A stretch of 64,000 nt of DNA from Hippopus hippopus. Its lineage: Eukaryota; Mollusca; Bivalvia; Cardiida; Cardiidae. Shown here piece after piece: positions 1 through 10,900 of the stretch. The DNA is taken from the NCBI GenBank assembly GCA_946811185.2, contig OX328101.1, forward strand, positions 28,442,122-28,506,121, read 5' to 3'. The notes under the pieces are model-generated. The model made no database searches, was not told where the DNA came from, and saw only the letters and a program-made list of their open reading frames with translations. Every line of letters starts with the position of its first letter. Position 1 is the first letter of the stretch. Both the position numbers and the translations under genes were made by a program.

Positions 1-852
1 TAGGACTACTTGTAAGCCTGCATTCGGTAAAGGAATTATCTTGAATTCTCTTTAATAAAATACTCCCCAAAAGACATTTGTCCTGCCTTGATTTTCCCTT
101 GACTCTTTCATGCCCAAATAAATTCATTCATCTATTTCTAGGTCCAAAAGTCTAAAATACATATTACAAAATAAATATTACAAAATTAATGAAGATATTC
201 TTAAATCATAGTTAAAGATTAACAAACAGATGGTACCGATCTTAGATTAAACTTCACCTTCTATGCTGTCTGATTCTCATCTCTTCCATGCACGAAACCT
301 ACCTTATTTGTTCCATAGCCATGTAAGAGTTATGTCCAACTGTTCTCATGACAAACATGTCTTCAATTAACCCCCAGTTCGTGTAAATTATGCCCTTCCT
401 CATGGGGATAATAATCAAACCATTCACTTTGGCACGATATCTTATTCTCTTGACCTTTTCAGTCCTTAGACCCCATAATACATGTAAACAAGTAGAAAAT
501 TTTGGTGTTTGCTACCCTCCATGCCAAATTGCAAAATTTTCTGGCTGTTTTTCAGTACACGGCCATGTTCTGTGATCATATAAAGGAGGTACTTTTAGTA
601 ACAGTCGGTGTCACTAATTATGACTCGATGCCATGCTGTGAGCCCCTTGTGTGTGATGGTAGATCTAAATGGTTTGAAAAATATACAATAAGATAGGGAG
701 ACTACAAGCATGACTGTTTGGTGAATTTCACACAAATGGCATTTTACATTAGCCTATCAAAATACTGGACAGTACTTTTGATTCTATTTTTTTCTATTTA
801 CAATGTAAATACCTGAAATAATGTAAAACTTACTGATAAACAGAACACCTAC
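1..852 (-). other. DAGL intron, left edge
   Basis: Intron sequence downstream (minus strand) of the 853-1055 exon. I looked for the next DAGL exon on the minus strand and found none. Two overlapping short plus-strand frames at 390-696 have no family resemblance. No repeat family of this window is recognisable here. Confidence 0.6.
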
Positions 853-1055
853 CTGAGATATGGAAGCATTTTACACAGGCCTGTTCCTGTGTTCATCATC
901 ATGAAGATGGGCCACCCATAGGCTGCCATTGCAAACTTCATGTAGTGCACAACCAGTGTGTATTGGTGTAGATCTTCTGGTTGACTCAGCTGGACAAACT
1001 GTGTTCTCGGTGTGACTGGTATACCAGATAGGTAGCGGTAAACATCATTGCTGTG
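853..1055 (-). CDS. DAGLA: DAGL exon: start of lipase domain (AAYGWP)
   Basis: Internal exon of 203 nt, phase 0 at its start and 2 nt left over at its end. It encodes HSNDVYRYLSGIPVTPRTQF, then a variable stretch, then HYMKFAMAAYGWPIFMM and GTGLCKMLPYLR. The family pattern is FLSG.PVTR.T...L followed by YYM.FA.AAYGWP.......GLC. The acceptor is AACAG|CACAGC (exon starts at 1055; starting at 1050 would break phase). The donor is CTCAG|GTAGGTG (GT at 852-851). The catalytic GHSLG serine motif and the rest of the alpha/beta hydrolase are not in bases 1-852, so they must lie to the left of the window. Confidence 0.9.
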
Positions 1056-1598
1056 CTGTTAATTTTAAGGATAAATGTATATAAATGTAATATAGAGTTG
1101 AATCCTGGTAATTTGAACAGAATAAGAACCAATATATTTGCTTCCATCATTCATTGCTTCAAAAGAAAATCCTATATTTTCAGCACACTTTTATAGCTCT
1201 ACCTAAAGGTACATTTGATTATTGGAGCTTCTTCTTGCATTTTGATGCATTCTATTCAAAGGAAAATTGGCTAACAATAACATAACTAAGAGACTTGTAC
1301 GCCTGTTTCACACCCTTTAACTGAAAAAAAAAAAAGAAACATCTAAATATAAATCTTAGGAAAAGTCCTTGCCAATGAGATGGATGGGCTTTGAAATCAG
1401 AACTACTGCTAAATTTTGGATGCTATATGAAAATGACCCCTTGACTTACATTATATCCGATGTGGGGGGTGGGGGGGGGTACACAAAAAAAAAAATTGCC
1501 ATCACCGTAATTTGTACTTGAACCCCTTAAAACTGTTGTCTGGAGTTTCTACCACGTACATCTAAATGCTGTACAAGGAAAATGAATCTGATGTATAC
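1056..1598 (-). other. DAGL intron, 543 bp
   Basis: Intron between the 1599-1733 and 853-1055 exons. It holds a G-run/A-run stretch at about 1464-1495 and otherwise nothing recognisable. It is the only short intron of this gene in the window. Confidence 0.75.
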
Positions 1599-1733
1599 CT
1601 GCTCTATGGTGTTCATCATTCTAAGTTTCTGGAATCTCCTCAAGAGTACAAGGCCAGCTATAACATCTGAGGGTACAACATCTAAATCTCTGAAGAACTC
1701 TGTGAATAACTGGGCAATCTCTGACATGGAATT
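1599..1733 (-). CDS. DAGLA: DAGL exon: EFFRDLDVVPSDVIAGLVLLRR segment
   Basis: Internal exon of 135 nt (45 codons, phase 0 at both ends, so skipping it would keep the frame). It encodes NSMSEIAQLFTEFFRDLD followed by VVPSDVIAGLVLLRR and QKLRMMNTIEQ, nearly colinear with the SEIA..F.EFFRDLD.VPSDI.AGL.LLR segment just before the lipase fold of animal DAGL-alpha; this is its strongest family signature in the window. The acceptor is TTTCTGTATTGTAG (AG at 1735-1734) and the donor GAGCAG|GTATAC (GT at 1598-1597). Two decayed tandem copies lie upstream at 2016-2129 and 2180-2227. A MITE at 1768-2000 sits between the exon and the first decayed copy, about 35 bp from the acceptor. Confidence 0.92.
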
Positions 1734-1767
1734 CTACAATACAGAAATAATAATTACGTATAGTAAA

Positions 1768-2000
1768 TTTTACCAAATGACAAATTCTAGACTCGTCTAA
1801 ATTGAAAGCTTCTGCAGACGACCAAATTCAAAAGTGACAGAAATGATCTGAAGATCTTTGACAGGATAGAAAACATTGTGAGAAAAGGTTACCACCATTT
1901 TCTTCTTTTCCCACAATGTTTTCAAAAACCTATTCCATCAGGGTCATTAACAGCCTACTCCATCTGGCTCAATAAAAGTCAAGATTGTGTGGTCAAGGAT
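1768..2000 (+). mobile_element. TTAA hairpin MITE, next to DAGL exon
   Basis: Left end TTTTACCAAATGACAAATTC, shortened hairpin at 1869-1925 (AAAACATTGTGAGAAAAGG and its complement CTTTTCCCACAATGTTTTC), right end ATTGTGTGGTCAAGGAT before TTAA. It separates the functional DAGL exon from its first decayed copy. Confidence 0.75.
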
Positions 2001-2015
2001 TAAAGCACCAGAAAT

Positions 2016-2129
2016 TAACTTCAGTGAAGTTTCTGTAATCTCCTCTACAGTACAAAGCCTGCTAACACATCTGATGAGGCAACATCTAAATCTGGGGAGT
2101 ACTCTGTCAATAATCTCTGAAATGAAGTT
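2016..2129 (-). pseudogene. decayed tandem copy of the DAGL 1599-1733 exon
   Basis: The minus strand reads CAGAGATTATTGACAGAG then CCAGATTTAGATGTTGCC and GGAGATTACAGAAACTT, clearly matching the functional exon. In one frame it gives FQRLLTEYSPDLDVASSD then VLAGFVL, a TAG stop (2046-2044) and RRLQKLH. An acceptor-like ATTATAG (AG at 2131-2130) is kept in the same place, but about 16 bases are missing near the 5' end and no clear donor follows. It is therefore a dead duplicate exon, not a retrocopy, since flanking intron sequence is shared. Confidence 0.75.
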
Positions 2130-2179
2130 CTATAATGATGGAACAACAATAAGATTTGACGTAGTTTAACGTTAAAAGT

Positions 2180-2227
2180 ACCAGTGACCTCTGAGGGTAT
2201 AGCATCTGTGAACTACCGGGCACTCTC
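2180..2227 (-). pseudogene. second, more decayed copy of the same DAGL exon
   Basis: The minus strand reads TTGTAG|GAGAGTGCCCGG, then TTCACAGATG, then TACCCTCAGAGGTCACTGG. These short blocks match, in order, the acceptor, the GCCCAGTTATTCACAGAG block and the TACCCTCAGATGTTATAGC block of the functional exon, with internal deletions. It lies about 98 bp upstream of the first decayed copy. No reading frame survives. This is weaker than the 2016-2129 copy; the block order is the main support. Confidence 0.5.
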
Positions 2228-2409
2228 CTACAAGGGTCATTCATTTAATTTTGTCACTAATAGGCCTCCTTACCACATGACTGTATATATCACATGGAAA
2301 TAATGTTATTTTCACAAGCAAGCTGTTTTGAATACTGCCACAAAATTTTGTTTCGATAGGTTCATTCTTTCAAAAGTTATTGAAAGTTAAAGTAGGTGCA
2401 GTCATATAT

Positions 2410-3191
2410 GAGGGCCATTCAAAAAATATTTAGACACTTCTGATATTTACACTTAGGCTCGATGGAAATTTATAAAAATTGGTATAGATAAGGTGCAACT
2501 TAATTCCAGTTCATTAATTAATATGGTAATGATATCCTTAGATTTTACTCAAAACTATGACTGTTATAGCAACGGAAGTTCAGACACATGGCGCAACCCA
2601 CAGAATTTCGACATCTGATTCTTTATGTCGCATGACTAAGCTCATGTCTACTAATATACAGTGGCAAAACATTGTAGAACTGTGCATACATTTAGCACAA
2701 ACTTACATCACTGTTTGTGTTAAATTTCAAGGTCAAATTTGCTAGGGTTATTTGAAAACTGTTTAATGACCAATGCAACCAGATTTGTTTCGGAGAAAAA
2801 ATACGACATTGGTCGAAGCCACGGAGCAACATCTGATGATAAAGTTCTGTATTGCCCTCTGAAAAACACCAACTGAGACGAGAGAGATGCTGGAAAAAGC
2901 AGAACTTAAGCCAAATGTGTGCCGAGCCGTAGTCTACAAGCAGCATTGATATTTTCAGAGGGAAGAACATCTGTAGAGGACAGAATAAGCCAGGGAAAAA
3001 AGCGAAAAACTGACAAGAAACTTATCAGTAGCATCAGCAATGTTATGAACACAACAAAGAAATTGAAGTATGAAACCAGAATCATATTTGCTTGGATCGA
3101 AAAGAATTGGTACAAAAAAATTTTCCAGGAATGGGTCCACAGGTACAGACAAGGTATAGAGTGCACGTGTGAGGATTTGGAAAAGCTGTAG
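2410..3191 (+). pseudogene. mariner element with catalytic domain deleted
   Basis: Starts after TATAT with a mariner-type end GAGGGCCATTCAAAAAATAT. From about 2845 the plus strand encodes the mariner N-terminal helix-turn-helix: FCIAL, stop, KTPTETREMLEKAELKPNV, then after a frameshift near 2955 EGRTSVED and KTDKKLISSISNV. The same frame jumps directly to the typical mariner C-terminus, FAWIEKNWYKKIFQEWVHRY and GIECTCEDLEKL, stop at 3189-3191. The whole DDD catalytic core is missing and the joint is in frame. The matching 3' terminal repeat was not found. Non-autonomous and probably dead. Confidence 0.7.
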
Positions 3192-3451
3192 GGTGAGTCT
3201 TTTTGAAATGATGTTGATAATGTCAGGCGACGTAATTTATACTGCACTGTGGTCACTATGGAAATGTAGCATAACTTGGTAAATCTGGACAACAAGCAAA
3301 CTGATGTCTGAGACAGTTGTCTAATGTAAAGATGTTTGGCTACACTGTATTAGGTAGTCATGAAAATATCATGTTAAACAGCTTGATAATATCGCTTGTC
3401 TATGTTGTATTTGAATTGCCCTTGTACACTGGCTATATTACTGAATGTACA

Positions 3452-3814
3452 ATGAACCGAAAAGCAAAGCTTGAAATTAGGGCCTATATCAAAAGTCGCA
3501 TAAGTCAAATTATTTCAGCTTCACAAATATTAAGTGAATTATGTCAGATACACGAGACTTCTGTGATATCAAAATGGTCGGTTTTCAGATGGTATAAAAT
3601 TTAAAGATGGTAAAACTTACTTAAAAGATGCCCCCCATCCTGATCAACCCAAAACTGCAGCTTCCAAAGAAAATGTTGTTGCTGTGGCAGATTCAATTAA
3701 GCAGGGTGCCAGGCTTACATTGAAAAAAAAAATTGCTAAGAGAGTTGGCATATCATTGGGGTCAGTTCATAATATTTTGACTAAAGAGTTAATCAAAGTG
3801 CTGTCAGCACTGTA
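3452..3814 (+). pseudogene. mariner transposase, N-terminal DNA-binding part
   Basis: Reads MNRKAKLEIRAYIKSRI, ILSELCQIHE, VFRWYKI, then a frameshift near 3600 to FKDGKTYLKDAPHPDQPK, then KIAKRVGISLGSVHNILTKEL and a stop. This is the two-part helix-turn-helix region with the DDPRPGRPK-like linker of mariner transposases. No catalytic domain follows. It is a different copy from the 6590-6972 fragment, since both contain the second helix-turn-helix. Confidence 0.75.
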
Positions 3815-4414
3815 ATCGGTTGACACTGAATAACTACAATGGTTTGAAATCACAAATCAAATAGTAGTTGTTTGAACTATGTATGGGATAGAAATCCTAC
3901 ACCTTATAACTGAGTCACGTAGGAACTCCCTTTTTTAACTGCCTTTTACAAATTAGTACTTTAACTGAATGCTAAAGATATATGTCTGCCAGTCGACAGC
4001 AATAAAACGTAGAATGTAAGGAACTATTCTGACCAGTGATACCAATTTTCAAGCTTTAGATATCACTCATCACGAATAACAGTACCCACCAACTTTTTAT
4101 AAAAGATTAACAAAATACACATACATGTATTCTTTTCTTAACTTTTGCAACTTTGGAAACTACACTGTAACATATTGTCAGATATTATCAATAATATCCA
4201 TACTTTAAAATGCTGGAAGTCATAAAGAATATGCCTGTATTATGACTATCAAACTGTTTACTTTTGGCTGCTCTTGTTTATCTCGACAAATTGTCCTACC
4301 TCATGTTTTTCGGCTGGCTAAATTGTCTTGGGCAAGATTGTTCTGTCCAAAACATCAGCTGGCCAATTTCTCCCACGTTACTTTTAAAGAATGTAGTATC
4401 TACCCAACCCTCGA

Positions 4415-4643
4415 CCCTTTACCAAATGATGTAATTTTAGACTTGTCCAAATCGAAAGAATTTGCATATGACGAATGAAATGTAGATCAAATGATGATCT
4501 GAATCGTTGAAATAGTAAAAAAACATTGTGGGAAAAGGAGAAAACAATGGTTATCTGCTTTTTTCATTTTTCCACAATGTTTTTAAAAGTCGTCTTCCTC
4601 AGGGTCATCAAAAAGTCATCAAAAAAGGGATAGTTTGGTAAAA
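4415..4643 (+). mobile_element. TTAA hairpin MITE, damaged hairpin
   Basis: CCCTTTACCAAATGATGTAA at the left end, hairpin arms AAACATTGTGGGAAAAGGAG and its imperfect complement, right end GTTTGGTAAA. A short direct repeat (GTCATCAAAAA twice) lies near the right end. No clean TTAA pair. Confidence 0.7.
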
Positions 4644-5269
4644 ACACTCAGTTATGGCCTTTTACAGTCACAAAAACAATATCCATATGTTATAATTTCA
4701 TGGTCGAGTTCTTTTTTTTTTATATATTCATACATAAACAGACAATTAGGATCTTATATATGTATGTCTGTGATACTGATCTGCATTGCATTCAAAATAG
4801 TCTGATTTTGATCTTTTATTGTCTTCAAAAGTAACATTACTTGTCATTGAACAACATGGGCCATTGCATTGAATCATTTGAATGAGCAAGAGCATCACTA
4901 CAGTAAACCTTGTGCTTTTAATCTGAAATATGGAAAGGATGAGAATCAACCACTATGGAGTAGCCGATCAGACAAACATGTAACTGAGTTTTACACTTAA
5001 AGCACTGAATTAATGAAATAGATATGTTAAGCGTGGAAAAGCAGCCTAAATATTGCAGGGTCAGTGCTGTCTTGACTACAATATCTCAGAAAATAGGAAT
5101 AACAGATCCCAAATCTGACTGCATGTTCTGTGCAATCTGGTCTGAATCTGTGCCCTCCGAAGAGGCTTTTTCCCTGGGCAAGCGATTCAGACATGGAGAA
5201 TATGACGTTAAGTGAACTTTTTTGTGTGTTGCAGTTTCAGATTTTTTTCCCTTCTATGAAAATGCTCTG

Positions 5270-5418
5270 TTTAACTCTACCAACTGACAAAATGTTGAAA
5301 ATCTTTCAAATGATGAAAAAACGCTATGAGGAAAAAGAGAACATGCTGAATACATGTATGCTGTTTTTCCCACTACATTTTTAAAGCCCAACAGGATTGT
5401 TTGGTCAACGGTTAACAG
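5270..5418 (+). mobile_element. degenerate TTAA hairpin MITE
   Basis: Only the ends (CTCTACCAACTGACAAAATG and ATTGTTTGGTCAACGG before TTAA) and a corrupted hairpin remain. Confidence 0.45.
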
Positions 5419-5631
5419 ACTGATTCCAGTCTTAAGAATGTCATCAAAAAGAAACATGTTAGTGAGCATGTAAATGGTAGAGCCGTGGCTGGAAGGAGAG
5501 AGAGAGGGTTTATGAACAATTTTAACCCTTAACCTACTAAATAAGTGAAACGATACTTTCAGGCCGACAATAAAAACTCAATTTTTTACTATTTCAAAGT
5601 TATTTTTTAGGAAAAAACATCTCCTTACCCG

Positions 5632-5691
5632 ACAGTGTAGATCCAAAATCAGACTGCATATAGTGTGCAGTCTGATCTTGATCTACACTGT
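5632..5691. repeat. GATCAGACTGCA dyad repeat, best copy
   Basis: Palindrome with arms of about 27 nt: GACAGTGTAGATC...TCAGACTGCA and TGCAGTCTGATCTTGATC...GTC around a 5 nt centre. Partial or diverged copies occur near 5108, 8178, 19003, 23150, 46540, 60446, 60957, 61575, 62757 and 63255. It resembles a small foldback element rather than a regulatory site. Confidence 0.7.
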
Positions 5692-5699
5692 CTGCAAAA

Positions 5700-6580
5700 G
5701 GTCATACATTTGCGCTTAGTAGCCCAAGGGTTAATACATCCTAAGCTGAAAGATGCGTAATCAAATCTATGCTGGTCAGTATTGTGAATGGACAGTATGG
5801 TTACTAAGGTTGCAAGCGTGGGATAACCATTCCATTCTGAAAATGTTTACGTAATGGCTTCTTCACTAGGGTCATAACCCTTAAAAAACTCTACATCCTT
5901 TGTCCCTCACTGCCTCACATGCTTCACCTCGCTAACGTTAAACTACCAACGGCAGATTACTTTTTTAAACTTATGGCTGTTACCAGTAGCATGTACATCA
6001 GTTTCCTCAAAGACAAATCAATCTTAATTTTCAAATTCTTTTAAAGCAATGTTTCCTTACAAGCTCCGTTCCATTGCAATTTTATCCTTGCTCAAGGCCA
6101 AATGACCTATCATCTTTTCAACACCTGCTACATATACGGACAGCACTCGTCACAACTCAGTCCATCCCGTAACTACGTATAACTTGATCAACGGATCACT
6201 CAAAGTTTGTTGAATAATACAGACAACCGACAACTACAAGATGTGCTTACATAATCCGATACTTCTTGATTCGCTCTTGTTTCATTCATAAGTTGTTGAT
6301 TTATTACTGACACAATTGCCTATAGCTGCGTTGTAAGTAAACTGCTACAAAATTTCTAGTTTTTGCAGGCCCGAGATTTTGATAATACATGTACTACGGC
6401 ATAATTCAGCGATAACCAAACTGTAATTGCCATTTCTTACATAATTGAAAAGTTAAGTTAGGGATTACTTGAAGGCCTGTTTACTTCTAGTTCGTATTCT
6501 TGTGCTTATCTGGGTTAAAAGTAGTATTTCTAATAAGGTCACAACAGCTGTTATTAGTGTTATAAGACTGTAAGTAAAAG
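5700..6580. other. intron, nothing recognised
   Basis: AT-rich intron of DAGL between repeats. No exon, RNA gene or repeat family seen. Confidence 0.5.
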
Positions 6581-6589
6581 CCATTATGA

Positions 6590-6972
6590 GTTGCAGTTAC
6601 ATCAGTTTGCCCTCAGCAGACAGGTTTCCGAAATTTTTGGTCTCTCTAATTGTCCAGTTCACGCCAACCGATTAAAAACCTTCGTAAGATTTGCACTCAA
6701 CGGGTCTCCCACCTTTTGACAGATGAACAAAAGGCTACTCATGTAAAAATGGCCAAAATTCTTCTTAAAAAGTACAAAAATTGTGACAAACCAGAACTGT
6801 TCACAAGTGATGAAACCTGGATTTATTATTTTGAGCCCCAGAGACTAGTCAATAATAAACAGTGGCTGCACAAAGACCAAGCAAAGCTGATCATAGCAAA
6901 AATAATAAAAAGCTTAGGAAAAGTTTCATATGCCATATTTTTTAATTCCTCTTATAGTAATATCTACACATA
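6590..6972 (+). pseudogene. mariner transposase, middle fragment with DETWIYYF
   Basis: Reads LSRQVSEIFGLSNCPVHA, a frameshift near 6668, then TQRVSHLLTDEQKATHVKM, SDETWIYYFEP, NKQWLHKDQA, ending YAIFFNSS. This spans the second helix-turn-helix, the (W)VPHLLTDEQK motif and the first catalytic aspartate (SDETW) of mariner. The second and third catalytic positions (HDNARPH, SPDL..SDYHLF) are absent. A dead remnant. Confidence 0.8.
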
Positions 6973-7030
6973 ACATGTGTGGAATATAATATATTCCTTC
7001 CACTTACATGTATCTGCTATAGATGACTTA

Positions 7031-7775
7031 AAGTGACAATAAAGGCCAAATGTAAACAAACTGGGTGTTTAAATGCATTTGAATTTATATCATACCATTT
7101 AAAGGCCCAGTAAAGGCCAAAATATCAAAGCAGGTGTCATAATACATTTAAGTTTAAATCATACCATTTAAAAGTGTGAAAGATATTGTGGAGATGGCAG
7201 TCTGTTATTGTGTGGTCCAGCCATATGTTAGTCGCTGGCAGAAAAAAAGAATTTTAAAATCAGGCAAAAAGTAAACAAAAGACACAGCTACCTGGCAGGT
7301 TTTAAGCTACATGTAGTTTTGAAATTAATTTCTCTGTCAGCGACTAACACTTGGACCAACCGTACAATGACAGATTGTCATTTTCACAATAATTTCTATA
7401 CTTTTAAATGTTATGATATGAATTCAAATGCATTTAAACACCCGCTTTGTTTACTTTTGGGCTTATTGTTACCTTAAAAGTACAGAAATTATTGTGAAGA
7501 TGACAATCTGTCATTGTATGGTCGGTCCAAACGTTAGTCGCCGACAGAGACATTGATTTCAAAACTAGGTTAAAACCTGCCAGGTAGCTGTGTCTATAGT
7601 TTACTTTTTGCCTGATTTTTAAATTCTTTTTTCTGCCAGTGACTAACATATGGCCTGACCACATGATGATAGACTGTCACCTCCACAATATTTTCCATAC
7701 TTTTAAATGGTATGGTTTAAATTTGAATGTATTTTGACACCTGCTTTGATATTTTGGGCTTTACTGTGCCTTTAA
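7031..7775. mobile_element. nested inverted MITE pair forming a large palindrome
   Basis: Two or more copies of one element lie head to head around about 7478. The block GTTAGTCGC(T/C)G(G/A)CAGA with a preceding ATGGCAGTCTGTTATTG-like stretch occurs on both strands (7195-7245, 7340-7385 inverted, 7500-7545, 7640-7690 inverted). Outer ends read AAAGGCCCAGTAAAGGCC at 7104 and, inverted, GGGCTTTACTGTGCCTTT at 7758-7775. A second outer pair is CAAACTGGGTGTTTAAATGC at 7057 and its complement at 7430-7450. An interrupted relative lies at 63597-64000. Confidence 0.65.
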
Positions 7776-7779
7776 TAAA

Positions 7780-8600
7780 AAATACTGTCACAAATGGAGA
7801 ATGCATCATCATGCATACTTTTTCCTGGATAATAATACATTTCACTTGCTTGCCTTTACTTATATCTTCCGGGGCCTCATTCTAGCCAAAAAAGTACAAA
7901 ATTTGCAAGAGCCGAACACAGTAATGTAAAAATCCACTGATGTATATGCAGAAAAGGTGATGAACTTTTCATATTCAAGAGAAAAGTCTAGCATCTTTTC
8001 AGTATGAAACACTATGTGGTAAAGTCTTTTAAATATTCATAGAGCAGTCTGCCTGGTCACTGATGCTTAGAGCTCAGATGGTATCTCAAAAATTATTCAA
8101 GTTATCAGACATTCTTAAAAAATGTATGGCATAGTAACTTTGCTCTTGCCTAGATAGGCAACATTAGATACTCTGGCAGCCAGTGTAGATCAAGATTAGA
8201 CTATACAATATGATCTTGCATGCTTACATTCCCAAATTTCCTGAGACAGTCCATTAATTTGCAACATTTGGGTATAAACCCCCGCTGCCTGAAAATATGG
8301 AGATGTTGATCCCTTGGGGCACCACACAGATCTGATTTTTCAGTCAAAAAAGAGAATCATGTAGAATTATAAAGGTTGCTTTTGCTATATTGTCAAATAT
8401 TATCAAAAATAATCAAAACATGTAGTTCCAAGATAAAAATGCATGGTAGCTCCAGTCTGATCATGATCTGCAAGATATAGAAAGATCAACATAAGTTGTG
8501 CTTAAATCTTTCAAGGTAAAGAGTTAAAATATTATTGCAGCTTGCTATGACAAAGAAAGCCTGAAAAATAATTTTAATCCTTCCCGTAGTCTGATTGATT
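7780..8600. other. intron with one dyad fragment
   Basis: Contains a weak GATCAGACTGCA-type fragment at 8178-8225 and otherwise nothing recognisable. Confidence 0.4.
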
Positions 8601-8611
8601 TTTTTTCTTGA

Positions 8612-8805
8612 ACTCTTTAACAAACAATCCTTTGTTCTTAAGACCTTGAGAAAGTGCGCTTTTGAAAACATTGTGCAAAAAAGAGACAAGTCTGGTAACT
8701 AGCATTTTCTCCTTTTACCACAATGTTTTCAACCCTTTCAAAGACAATCATTATCAGCTGAGCCACCTTTATTTAATTTGTTGTTAGAAAATCCTTTCTA
8801 AGTTA
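8612..8805 (-). mobile_element. TTAA hairpin MITE, right part decayed
   Basis: CTTTAACAAACAATCC end, hairpin 8664-8731 with GAAAACATTGTGCAAAAAAG and CCTTTTACCACAATGTTTTC arms; the distal third is heavily changed. Confidence 0.65.
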
Positions 8806-8809
8806 GAGA

Positions 8810-9700
8810 GAATAACTTTTTTCCTTCATTTTGGTATAGAATTAAGCTGTGCAAGGCAAACTAAGGATTGCAGTGTCTGGAGCATACAAGTTTTATAAGA
8901 TATGTGACAGACTGAAAATTGCTTGCTACGAAAAAAAACACAATTTGACAGATTATTCTCCCAGCTAACTCAATTACCAGCTGCAGAAGACTATTTTTGA
9001 CTGGCTACAGTCTTGTACATATCGTTTGCATATTTGCAACAATATTTTCATATTGTGTCCATGCAATAAGCCTTGCATCATTCTAATTTGTCACTTTTTT
9101 GCAAAAATATTTTAAAAGTCTTCTGCAGCAAAAGAAAAAAATGTTTCATGTAAAAGTAACTCCTTTGTGTGTTGAACTTTTTCCAGTGTTTATAAGTACA
9201 GTAACTGTTGCACAGCCAATAATATGATGTTTTGGCCACATGGCATAACAAAGTAGCACACAGTGCAGATCCAAGGTAAGGCAATGACCATTTGGCAGAT
9301 AAAAAGCCTAGATTTGCCATCTATCTGTATATACAAAAACAATTTTTGCACCAGCTTTAGCATAATTATCATTTTTATGGTGTCCTTATTGTGCCAACAA
9401 TAAGTTCAGAGTAGATATAGACTTGTACATAAACATGTTCTTTTGTAATATATGGTAGGTCATCAGCCGAATATAAGGTGTATCCATATCAATACATTGC
9501 CAAAATAAAGACTAAATCTGAAACAACATATAATAATTTTTTGCAATAGTAATCTTTCATCAAATTTTGTACATCTCGCTACATCAAACTGCAGAATTCC
9601 CCTATATTTATGGAAATATACTAAATCATTGCAGGTCAGCAAATATCAATATCCTGCTCACCAATAATGGCTGTAAATATTGCAAGTTGTTTTTTTTTTT
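8810..9700. other. intron, nothing recognised
   Basis: AT-rich intron; no exon, RNA gene or named repeat found on either strand. Confidence 0.45.
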
Positions 9701-9702
9701 TA

Positions 9703-9943
9703 ACTCTTTAACCAGATGACAACAAAGAGACTTGTCCAAACTGAGGGCAATTGCAGAAGACAAATAGAAATTGACTCAAGTGATGAGATTTGTCTTCCAA
9801 AGGCTAGAAAACAGTATGAGAAAAGTAAAAAGTGCTCACTGCCAGGTTACCAGCATTTTCACAATAAATTTTTCAACTATGTAGTATGTTTTCCAAGGCC
9901 TTCTGTTAAATGTTTTTAACACCCTGGATTGTTTGGTAAAAGA
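9703..9943 (+). mobile_element. TTAA hairpin MITE with disrupted hairpin
   Basis: CTCTTTAACCAGATGACAAC left end, GACTTGTCCAAACTGAGGGC body and right end GATTGTTTGGTAAAAG are clear; the hairpin arms are rearranged, with an extra stretch (AACTATGTAGTATG) in the right arm. Confidence 0.65.
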
Positions 9944-10667
9944 TTTAAATGCAGAAAAAGTAACAACACTCAACAGCACCAAAGTTTCCTTTGCCAGGAA
10001 AATTGAATAACTGTGGTCCTTAATTCTTATCAACAGACCTATATTCACTCCAAGGACATACATGTAGAAACCAGCAATTTTATTAAGCAGACAAGACACT
10101 GTCAACACTCAAATCTCTCCATGTTCTCCATATAATTTTACCCTTTCTTTTTACTAACTTTTGTTGTCCGCAAGTTGATAATTTTCATTCTTCTGCTAAG
10201 TTGGTATTAAAAATAAGAAGTAAACTGAAATACATGTAGAAAACATAAGAAATGTCCCATTTTTTATAATTTTTCTGTAGAATTTCTAATCCATTATTGC
10301 ATCATTTTGAAGGCCTGTTTTCAAATCCCATCCATGGTTATTGGCTTTTGTGGTATTTATGCTTTTTTTTTTTATCTCTATCGCTATTAACTGTGAGTTA
10401 ATAGTCATATCCATACAAAATACATCAATTTTCATTTTAAAACAATGGGGTCAAAAACTCAAAATCTTGTTTTATGCAGGTTTTATCACTGAGGCAAGGA
10501 GGATCCCTGATTGGTCTGAACAAGGCATAATGAAGATACCACCAGTACTGTTATGGCTAGCATAATTACCTCCCTTTGATAAACTCAAACGAGATTAGGC
10601 TGGGCAAAGTGTTTGTGTAGGTACGGTATATCAGATGAAACTCAAGCATTTCTAACAAAAATCTGAC

Positions 10668-10900
10668 ATGCCTGTATAGCTCAAGTGGTACAGCATAGGA
10701 CTTGTAAACACTAAGTCTTCGTTCACTTGAGGGTGTGAGTTTGAGCCCTACAGCTGAGAATCTAAAATTACTAATACTCCTTTGGAAGAGAAGTTAAACT
10801 GAGGACCCCACGTGATGGTGCTTTACACTGTGCACCGGGCATAAATAAGGATGGGTTTGGTCCTGTATCTTGCACTATCCCCCATAACAAAACCTACAGC
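10668..10900 (+). mobile_element. tRNA-type SINE
   Basis: TGTATAGCTCAAGTGGTACA resembles a Pol III A box and GTGAGTTTGAGCCCTACA a B box about 50 bp further on, as in tRNA-derived SINE heads. The body continues GAAGTTAAACTGAGGACCCC and GTGCACCGGGCATAAATAAG. No clear target duplication. Confidence 0.6.

Noticed and set aside
1861..1925. Possible CRISPR-like or microRNA gene from repeated hairpins
   Set aside because: The hairpins are cores of a transposable element flanked by TTAA, irregularly spaced and in both orientations; no array or unique miRNA locus.
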